A stretch of 14,500 nt of DNA from an uncultured Lachnospiraceae bacterium (GTDB lineage: Bacteria; Bacillota; Clostridia; Lachnospirales; Lachnospiraceae): positions 1 through 14,500 of the forward strand of contig OMRF01000272.1 in NCBI GenBank assembly GCA_900313435.1, written 5' to 3'. A model generated the notes under the pieces. It was not told the origin of the DNA. It searched no databases and worked only from the letters and a program-made list of their open reading frames with translations. The translations under genes were made by a program, and so were the position numbers. Below are positions 7,005 to 12,566 of the stretch, in pieces. Numbering within the stretch: the first letter of the stretch is position 1; each line of letters begins with the position of its first letter.

Positions 7005-9268
7005 GCTTCTCTCCGATAATAATTGATGAGACAGCCGTCCAAAATGATCTCTATTTCATCATCCGTGAGACTGCCAAGAGAAAGCTTGATCTCCTGAAGT
7101 TCGGAGGAACCTTCCTTTATGACAAAGGCCTTGATCGCCTCTTTCTTTTCCGAAACGGCTTTCCTGATTCCGGGAACAAATATGAAGTCACCGAGCCCGA
7201 AGGAAAGCTTGTCCTCCTCCTCACCGGTAATGAAGGGAAGCATCCCCCAGTTGATAAGGTTGCTCCTGTAGCGCTTTGTGGCATATTCCTTTGCTATGTT
7301 TGCCCAGCCTCCAAGCACCTTCTGACAGGAAGCTGCCTGCTCACGGGCGGAGCCGTCACCCGGCTTGATCGCGAATACGACGCTTCCGACTCCGAAATTG
7401 TCATGATCCACATCGGGAAATACTTTCTTTACTGCATGAACTGCCTCGCGAAGGGGAGGAAGGGCTTCTCCTGCGCAATCTCCGTTCAATAGCGCGTCCT
7501 GAGCCTTTTTTACTTCCTTTGCCCGGGCTACATATCCGGGATCCTTCCTTGAGAGAGCAAATTCCGAAAGCCTGATGGGATTACTCCTGTAGGAGGATGT
7601 CTCTCCTGAAGGAATGAGCTCATCCGTAGTCGTAACAGGGTCGTGTATCTCTGAGACCACCCGAAGGAACAGGTTCTCGGGAAGCGGACTCATCACGGGC
7701 CAGTCCTTGATGTTCGGCCCTAATATAAGCTCCTCGTTCTGATCTGCTTTCTTGTAACCGTCAAATACCCGGTTTTCATATATCGCGCTGTCGAAGAAAT
7801 ACTTAGGCCGCGAAAAGCTGATCCCGTCAAGCTCGTCAGCGCCTGTGAGGATACCGCCGTTTGCGGCGGTCGCGGCGATCGAGCGTGCATCCATGAGGGC
7901 GACAGACGAGATCTGCCCCTCCTGGACCTTTGAGCCCTCGCGGTTCGGGAAATTCCTGGTGGAATGCCGTATTGAAAAGCCCTTATCGGAGGGCGTATCG
8001 CCTGCGCCAAAGCAGGGACCGCAGAAAGCAGTCTTTAATATGGCACCTGTCTGAAGAATATCAGCCGCGCATCCGTTCTTCACAAGCTCCATATATACAG
8101 GCACTGAAGCAGGATAAACCGAAAGCGTGAAGCCGCCGTTTCCTATATACTTTCCACGGAGGATGTCCGCGGCATCCGTCAGGTTTTCAAAGGATCCGCC
8201 GGCGCAGCCCGCTATGATGCCCTGGTCAACAAGGAAATCCTTTCCTCTGACCTTCTCTGAAAGCCCAAGGGTTACACGGCCTGAAAAAGCCTCCTGTGCG
8301 CGCTTCTCGGTCTCATCAATGATGTCCTTCATATTTGCCTTGAAATCAGCTATGGTAAAGGCGTTTGAAGGATGGAAGGGCATCGCTATCATAGGACGAA
8401 GCTCTGAAAGATCTATCTCTATCACGCCGTCATAGTAGGCTTCGTCTTTCGGTGAAAGCTGTTTGTAAGCTTCCGGCCTTTTGTGGATCGCGAAATATTC
8501 TTCCGTCTTTTCATCTGTGATCCAGATGGACGAAAGGCAGGTGGTCTCGGTCGTCATCACATCCACGCCGATACGCTCGTCCATGGTGAGGTTCTTCACT
8601 CCCGGTCCGGCAAATTCAAGAACGGCATTCTTTACGAAGCCTGAGGAAAAGACCTCTCCAATAAGCGCGATTGCGATGTCCTGGGGTCCAACGCCGAAAG
8701 GCAGTTCTCCCTTAAGGTAGACGAGCACGACTCTTGGCATATCGATGTCGTAGGTCCTTTTCAGGAGCTGCTTCACAAGCTCGGGACCACCCTCACCCAT
8801 GGCCATCGTCCCAAGGGCGCCGTACCTGGTGTGTGAGTCGGAGCCGAGTATCATGGCGCCGCACTCGGCAAGCATCTCTCTTGCATACTGATGGATAACC
8901 GCCTGATGCGGAGGAACGTAGATCCCGCCGTACTTTTTCGCGGCGGAAAGCCCGAACATGTGGTCATCCTCGTTTATGGTGCCGCCAACCGCGCAGAGCG
9001 AGTTGTGACAGTTCGTAAGAACATAGGGAACCGGAAATTCCGTAAGACCCGAAGCCCTCGCAGTCTGGATTATCCCCACATAGGTAATGTCGTGGCTCGT
9101 AAGCTTATCAAAACGTATCTTAAGCTTTTCATCATCTGGGCTTTCGCTGTGGGCGTGAAGGATAGACCAGGCGAGAGTGCCTTTTTTTGCCTCATCCTTC
9201 GATACCTGGGAATCCTCTTTGATCTCGGTCTGATTGTAAAGATATGCGCCGTCTTTTATTATCTTCAT
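7001..9268 (-). CDS. Aconitase-family hydratase (YbhJ-like)
   Basis: This 755-residue protein is a divergent member of the aconitase superfamily, close in size and layout to E. coli YbhJ, whose substrate is not settled. Family landmarks in order: 'GSDSHT' at 142-147; Glu241 in the position of the aconitase catalytic Glu; the three 4Fe-4S cysteines Cys355 ('IIAGCAGGSF'), Cys416 and Cys419 ('FCGPCFGAG'); 'STRNFPNREGS' at 436-446; and a C-terminal swivel domain with 'GDGSAREQAA' and 'SNLINWGMLPF'. The first cysteine motif normally reads GSCTNS, so substrate contacts may differ. It could still be this organism's aconitase for glutamate synthesis, but no citrate synthase or isocitrate dehydrogenase gene is nearby. 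The ATG at 9268 overlaps the upstream stop by 4 bases (ATGA), with a weak GGGA 8 bases before it. Confidence 0.85.
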   Translation of the reverse strand: MKIIKDGAYLYNQTEIKEDSQVSKDEAKKGTLAWSILHAHSESPDDEKLKIRFDKLTSHDITYVGIIQTARASGLTEFPVPYVLTNCHNSLCAVGGTINEDDHMFGLSAAKKYGGIYVPPHQAVIHQYAREMLAECGAMILGSDSHTRYGALGTMAMGEGGPELVKQLLKRTYDIDMPRVVLVYLKGELPFGVGPQDIAIALIGEVFSSGFVKNAVLEFAGPGVKNLTMDERIGVDVMTTETTCLSSIWITDEKTEEYFAIHKRPEAYKQLSPKDEAYYDGVIEIDLSELRPMIAMPFHPSNAFTIADFKANMKDIIDETEKRAQEAFSGRVTLGLSEKVRGKDFLVDQGIIAGCAGGSFENLTDAADILRGKYIGNGGFTLSVYPASVPVYMELVKNGCAADILQTGAILKTAFCGPCFGAGDTPSDKGFSIRHSTRNFPNREGSKVQEGQISSVALMDARSIAATAANGGILTGADELDGISFSRPKYFFDSAIYENRVFDGYKKADQNEELILGPNIKDWPVMSPLPENLFLRVVSEIHDPVTTTDELIPSGETSSYRSNPIRLSEFALSRKDPGYVARAKEVKKAQDALLNGDCAGEALPPLREAVHAVKKVFPDVDHDNFGVGSVVFAIKPGDGSAREQAASCQKVLGGWANIAKEYATKRYRSNLINWGMLPFITGEEEDKLSFGLGDFIFVPGIRKAVSEKKEAIKAFVIKEGSSELQEIKLSLGSLTDDEIEIILDGCLINYYRREA

Positions 9269-10110
9269 GATTTTTTCCCGAAGAGCCCGAAGCCCTTCTT
9301 TTTACCGGACTTGTCCTTGTCATCGGAGCCGTCCTTGTTCTCATCCTTCCACTTGAAGTATTCATCATCAAGATCCGCGGAAACGGCAGCTATGGTCTCA
9401 TCCGCGATCTTGTCCGCATCATCCGGAGAAAGAGGCTCCTTCACATCAGATACCGGTTCACCCGTTTCTACATCGAGCCCGTTTGCGCGGAAGTATTCTT
9501 CATTGACCTTGATCTCAGGCTTGATCGCAGAGAAATCTTTTTCTTTTTCCTTTCCCTGCTCTTTTACCTTACCCTTCGAGGATCCCTTCTTTCCGCTCTC
9601 GAGCCTCTCCTTCTCTTTTTGAAGCCGGAGATTTTCGTCCTCGATCAGGTTCGTGTACTTCTGGGTATCTATGAGATCCTGAAGGGAGCTCTTCAGATCA
9701 AGGCGGTTTTTCTTGACTTCCTCTTTCTTCTCCTTGATGCGGGCTAAGAATTCCTCATAAACAGCTGCATATCCTTCTGCAGTTGCGGCTAACTCCGCCT
9801 CCACATCCTGCAACGATCTGTCAGCATAAAGAACGGACGCCGCATAGATGTCGTCCGCTTTTCTCCTCGCATCAAAGACAATGCTCTCCGCCTGCTTCTG
9901 CTGACGCCTTTCAGCCTTGTCACGGCTTGCGGATGTCATCTCGTATTCATCGAGCAGATCATAGATGCAGTCATTCAATTGTTTGAGAAGATCCATCATG
10001 TCGTTCTTGTCGATGATGACTGTTCTCTTGCTGTTGTTGTACGGAACAGATTTTGAAAAAAGGACGTGAATCTTTCTCAGAACTTCTTCGGTCCTGTCTC
10101 GAGCTGCCAT
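9265..10110 (-). CDS. Coiled-coil protein with charged disordered tail, function unknown
   Basis: The 281-residue protein is mostly helical and charged. Residues 1 to about 50 contain 'SKRTVIIDKNDMMDLLKQLND', which resembles a widespread clostridial family often labelled 'ATPase' or ATP-synthase-B-like without experimental basis. Residues about 55-165 look like a continuous coiled coil ('DARRKADDIYAAS...', 'VYEEFLARIKEKKEEVKKNR'). Residues about 170-281 are Lys/Glu/Asp-rich, probably disordered, and end in 'KKKGFGLFGKKS'. There is no signal peptide or membrane span. The ATG at 10110 is preferred. The frame is open further upstream to 10245, but that part lies inside the SRP RNA and its terminator. 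A GGAGGT sits 11 bases before this ATG, slightly far. It is first in the downstream operon. A cytoskeletal or division-site scaffold role (DivIVA-like) is possible but unproven. Confidence 0.72.
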   Translation of the reverse strand: MAARDRTEEVLRKIHVLFSKSVPYNNSKRTVIIDKNDMMDLLKQLNDCIYDLLDEYEMTSASRDKAERRQQKQAESIVFDARRKADDIYAASVLYADRSLQDVEAELAATAEGYAAVYEEFLARIKEKKEEVKKNRLDLKSSLQDLIDTQKYTNLIEDENLRLQKEKERLESGKKGSSKGKVKEQGKEKEKDFSAIKPEIKVNEEYFRANGLDVETGEPVSDVKEPLSPDDADKIADETIAAVSADLDDEYFKWKDENKDGSDDKDKSGKKKGFGLFGKKS

Positions 10111-10121
10111 AGCAGGTTGTG

Positions 10122-10127
10122 ACCTCC
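10122..10127 (-). promoter_or_regulatory. Ribosome binding site of the coiled-coil gene
   Basis: GGAGGT matches the anti-Shine-Dalgarno well but lies 11 bases from the ATG at 10110, longer than usual. It follows the U-tract of the SRP RNA terminator by about 14 bases and is not inside the terminator stem. Confidence 0.6.
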
Positions 10128-10141
10128 ATTTGATTATTTTT

Positions 10142-10183
10142 AAAAAACGAAACAACCTCGCGTGCCTGCGGCACGCTCGGTCG
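10142..10183 (-). terminator. Intrinsic terminator of the SRP RNA
   Basis: The RNA strand has a strong hairpin: outer stem CGACC/GGTTG (one G-U pair), a tandem GA/GA internal mismatch, then an inner 7-bp stem GCGTGCC/GGCACGC around a GCA loop. It is followed by TTTCGTTTTTT. Stem plus U-tract fits a Rho-independent terminator placed about 15 bases after the SRP RNA closing helix. Confidence 0.88.
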
Positions 10184-10197
10184 TGGCTTATTTCGAA

Positions 10198-10468
10198 TGA
10201 ACCGGGCGCCCTGCTTCGAACCTCGGCAAAGGAGAGCTTACTCAATGCAACAGCTCAACCCAGGCGACCCTGCGGCACCCGGAAGATCCCGTTTAGTGCT
10301 GCTTTGTTCCCAACCTGACACGGTTCGCGGGTTTCCGCCGCGCAGGACCCAGATCTCAACACCGCGCAAAAAGGGCTGACCTTCACTTCAAATCCTAGGC
10401 AGGGCATCATCTCGGCATATAGCGGACTTCCGATACAGGGGACCGCTGCTCCCCCGACTGCCCGGACC
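10198..10468 (-). ncRNA. ffs: Signal recognition particle RNA, large bacterial type with Alu domain (scRNA/6S-like)
   Basis: This is the RNA scaffold of the signal recognition particle, which binds Ffh and targets membrane and secreted proteins. The S-domain core is diagnostic: 'GAACCGTGTCAGG', a GGAA tetraloop at 10310-10307, then 'AAAGCAGCACTAA' and 'GTGCCGCAGGGTCGCCTGGG'. Upstream is the Alu part ('GGTCCCCTGTATCGGAAGTC', 'CCGCTATATGCC') and 'GGGTCCTGCGC', all close to the Bacillus subtilis scRNA. The 5' CCGGGC pairs with GCCCGG at the 3' end, closing the molecule. Length of about 270 nt matches the B. subtilis RNA. The tetraloop closing pairs are U-A and G-C instead of the common C-G pairs, a compensatory change. 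Exact ends are estimated from the promoter position and the closing helix, to within a few bases. Open reading frames crossing this stretch on either strand are spurious. Confidence 0.95.
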
Positions 10469-10473
10469 AAATT

Positions 10474-10502
10474 ATTCTACATTAAACGCTCTTTCTTATC
10501 AA
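10474..10502 (-). promoter_or_regulatory. Sigma-A promoter of the SRP RNA
   Basis: A -35 box TTGATA (10502-10497) and a -10 box TAGAAT (10479-10474) are separated by exactly 17 bases, each matching consensus at five of six positions. A start about 6-8 bases downstream falls at GGTCC, the 5' strand of the SRP RNA closing helix. The -35 box begins directly after the dCMP deaminase stop codon. Confidence 0.85.
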
Positions 10503-10503
10503 G

Positions 10504-10992
10504 TTATAATGACATCGTGACCTCGCGCCCCGAAGGAATATACTTTCTGTAAGTGACTCCTGCGGCATCAAGCATCCTCTTTGACGCTATTGTAGAGGGC
10601 GCGGATGCGTATTTGTCGCTGTCGTATATTATCTCCCTGATACCGCTCTGTATGATGGCCTTCGCGCATTCATTGCACGGAAAGAGCGATACATACAGCT
10701 TCGAACCCTCAAGCGTTCCGCCCCTGTAATTCAGTATGGCGTTCAGCTCTGAGTGGGTGGTGTAAAAATACTTGTTCTCAAGCGGGTCTCCATCCCTGTT
10801 CCAGGGAAAATCATCATCAGAGACGCCGTTCGGAAAACCGTTGTAGCCCATGGAAAGGATCTTGTTGTCCTGACTGACTATACAAGCTCCCACCTGCGTA
10901 TGGGGATCCTTCGAGCGCATTCCCGAAAGAAAGGCAATGCCCATAAAATACTCGTCCCACGTAATATAATCCGTCCTCTTGCAGCCTTTCAT
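10504..10992 (-). CDS. comEB: dCMP deaminase (ComEB-like)
   Basis: The 162-residue protein belongs to the zinc-dependent cytidine/deoxycytidylate deaminase family and should convert dCMP to dUMP, feeding thymidylate synthesis. Zinc ligands are visible: His80 with the proton-shuttle Glu82 in 'HSELNAIL', and Cys106 and Cys109 in 'PCNECA'. The substrate-loop motif 'GYNGFPNGVSD' (49-59) and the N-terminal 'SKDPHTQVGACIV' are typical of dCMP deaminases. Length matches the family. It starts 6 bases after the phosphatase-like gene. A GAGG lies 14 bases upstream, inside the end of the previous gene, so translation may rely on coupling. There is no terminator before the SRP RNA promoter, so its mRNA probably continues through the SRP RNA to that terminator. 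The comEB name reflects homology; a competence role is not implied. Confidence 0.93.
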   Translation of the reverse strand: MKGCKRTDYITWDEYFMGIAFLSGMRSKDPHTQVGACIVSQDNKILSMGYNGFPNGVSDDDFPWNRDGDPLENKYFYTTHSELNAILNYRGGTLEGSKLYVSLFPCNECAKAIIQSGIREIIYDSDKYASAPSTIASKRMLDAAGVTYRKYIPSGREVTMSL

Positions 10993-10998
10993 CTTTTT

Positions 10999-11478
10999 TC
11001 AGTCATCCTCCCTTACAAATATTCCGTCATCCTCAAGCATCGCCACCAGCTTCGTTATAGTTGTCTTTATGAGCTCAAAGCAGAGCCCGTAGCTTTGTAT
11101 CGTCCCCCCGTAGGGGTCCATTATCTCCAGCTGATCCCCCACATAGTCCGAAAGTACCCTCACATTCTCCCCTCTCGCACTCTCAAAGGAGGAGAGTATG
11201 TCCGCTCTTTCACGGGCCTCCATGGTAAAGATGATGGTACGATCCGTGATCTCGTAGTTCTTGAGAGCTCTCGCCTTGAGGCCATCTGTTTCTATATCGT
11301 TGCCTATCATCACGGCATCCGCCTTCGGATTCAGCGGTTCCTCAAAGGCGACATGGATGCCTCTCGAAAAGACCTCCACATCCTTTTTGTTGTAGATCAC
11401 GGAAAATAATGCCGCAGCCATTGGCGCCCGCGACAGACCGTCAGAATCAGCAAATATTATCCTTGTAACCCTGTTCAT
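10999..11478 (-). CDS. Low-molecular-weight phosphatase family (YwlE-like) protein lacking the catalytic Cys
   Basis: The 159-residue protein has the LMW-PTP fold signature: a start strand 'RIIFADSDGLSRAPMAAAL' and the late 'DPYGG' with Asp121, the family general acid. Normally the P-loop reads CxGNxCRSPMAE. Here the nucleophile Cys is Asp11 (codon GAT at 11448-11446), the second Cys is Ser16, while Arg17, Pro19 and Met20 are kept. Standard cysteine phosphoenzyme chemistry is therefore not possible. It lies directly after the Sua5 gene, overlapping it by 4 bases (ATGA). In B. subtilis ywlC is likewise followed by ywlE, a protein-arginine phosphatase, so this is the positional ortholog. GGAG sits 2 bases before the ATG. 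It may be a phospho-residue-binding pseudophosphatase or use another mechanism; both are inference. Confidence 0.82.
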   Translation of the reverse strand: MNRVTRIIFADSDGLSRAPMAAALFSVIYNKKDVEVFSRGIHVAFEEPLNPKADAVMIGNDIETDGLKARALKNYEITDRTIIFTMEARERADILSSFESARGENVRVLSDYVGDQLEIMDPYGGTIQSYGLCFELIKTTITKLVAMLEDDGIFVREDD

Positions 11479-12566
11479 ATCTCCAGAATATCATGTCCTG
11501 CTGCCTTAAGAAGCCTGTTCATTATGGCTCCGCCAAGGCGCGGTGTATCAAAGCTCTCTGAAAAGATCCGCCCGACCCCGTCACAGTCGCACTGACGCAG
11601 TACTGAAAAAAGGTTTTGGGCGATCTCATCATCATGTTCAAATCGTCCGATGTCGTAGACCTTCACGCCATCAAGTCCCTCATAATGGCTTAAATTCTCA
11701 TCCGCACAGATAATGGCGGACTTCCCGCCGCTCTGCGCAAAGGAGAGTGCCTCCTTTATTATCCTTTCAAAGACCGGCTCGCTGGAAGCGCTCTTTTTTT
11801 CGACTATCGTAAGGCGTGCCTTCGGGGCATAATGCCTGTATCGCATTCCCGGTGCCTTCGGCGGTGCGCTGCTTTCCACGCCTTCTATAGCGGGATCTAC
11901 AGAAACTTCCCCCAGCACCTTTGAAAGCTCGCCTCTTGTGATAAAGCCCGGACGGAGTATCACGGGTATGTCCTCTGTGAGGTCTATTATCGTAGACTCA
12001 AGCCCTATGTCAACAGAGCCCGCGTCGATTATCATATCAACCTTCCCATCAAGGTCTTCTATCACATGCTCCCCTGATGTGGGAGAGGGCCTTCCGCTTG
12101 TGTTCGCGGAGGGAGCGGCTATCATCCTGCCGGATTCCCTGATGAGCGCGTTTGCGATCGGGTTCGAGGGAAAGCGCACGGCAACGGTCGAAAGCCCGCC
12201 TGTGGTCTCTCTTGGTATCAGCGGCTCGCCTTCCCGCTGGTTCACTATCATGGTGAGGGGACCGGGCCAGAAGGCATCGGACAGAGCCTTCATCGCGGGG
12301 CTTATCTTTCCTGCGATCTCTGCGAGCTGGCTTATGTACGCAATGTGTACAATGAGTGGATTGTCGGAGGGACGTCCCTTTGCCTCGTATATCTTTTTCG
12401 CGGCCTTTTTGTTCACGGCGTCCGCGCCGAGACCGTACACAGTCTCTGTCGGAAAAGCGACGAGACCTCCGCGCCTTATTATTTCCGCGGCTTCATCAAG
12501 GACTTTCGCGCCCTCCTCCGAGTGAAGGGCCTCTTCCCCTAAAAGCCTTGCTATCTTTGTTTTCAT
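11475..12566 (-). CDS. ywlC: Threonylcarbamoyl-AMP synthase (Sua5/YwlC/TsaC2 type)
   Basis: The enzyme makes L-threonylcarbamoyl-AMP from threonine, bicarbonate and ATP, the first step of t6A formation at position 37 of ANN-decoding tRNAs. The 363-residue length matches Sua5-type proteins: a YrdC catalytic domain (about 20-215) plus a C-terminal Sua5 domain (about 250-363). Motifs include 'FPTETVYGLGA' (38-48), 'KGRPSDNPL' (63-71), 'SANTSGRPSPT' (153-163) and the linker motif 'APGMRYRHYAP' (238-248), which in Sua5 proteins closes over the active site. The ATG overlaps the stop of the GH18 gene by 4 bases (ATGA). No clear Shine-Dalgarno is present, so coupling is likely. The downstream phosphatase-like gene preserves the ywlC-ywlE order of Firmicutes. 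Confidence 0.96.
   Translation of the reverse strand: MKTKIARLLGEEALHSEEGAKVLDEAAEIIRRGGLVAFPTETVYGLGADAVNKKAAKKIYEAKGRPSDNPLIVHIAYISQLAEIAGKISPAMKALSDAFWPGPLTMIVNQREGEPLIPRETTGGLSTVAVRFPSNPIANALIRESGRMIAAPSANTSGRPSPTSGEHVIEDLDGKVDMIIDAGSVDIGLESTIIDLTEDIPVILRPGFITRGELSKVLGEVSVDPAIEGVESSAPPKAPGMRYRHYAPKARLTIVEKKSASSEPVFERIIKEALSFAQSGGKSAIICADENLSHYEGLDGVKVYDIGRFEHDDEIAQNLFSVLRQCDCDGVGRIFSESFDTPRLGGAIMNRLLKAAGHDILEI

Noticed and set aside
7853..7870. Perfect 7-bp hairpin ACCGCCG/CGGCGGT
   Set aside because: It is inside the hydratase coding region (Thr-Ala-Ala-Asn-Gly-Gly) and lacks a U-tract, so it is not a terminator.
10111..10245. N-terminal extension of the coiled-coil gene to 10245
   Set aside because: The extra codons lie in the SRP RNA 3' part and its terminator hairpin. 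The encoded peptide is basic and unlike the rest, and a GGAGGT precedes the ATG at 10110.
10130..10470. Small frames of about 60-70 codons on both strands across the SRP RNA
   Set aside because: The stretch is explained by RNA structure, promoter and terminator. The frames have no ribosome binding site or recognisable product.
12335..12351. Inverted repeat TGTAC/GTACA
   Set aside because: It is short, lies within the Sua5 coding sequence, and has no promoter nearby. Chance is sufficient.
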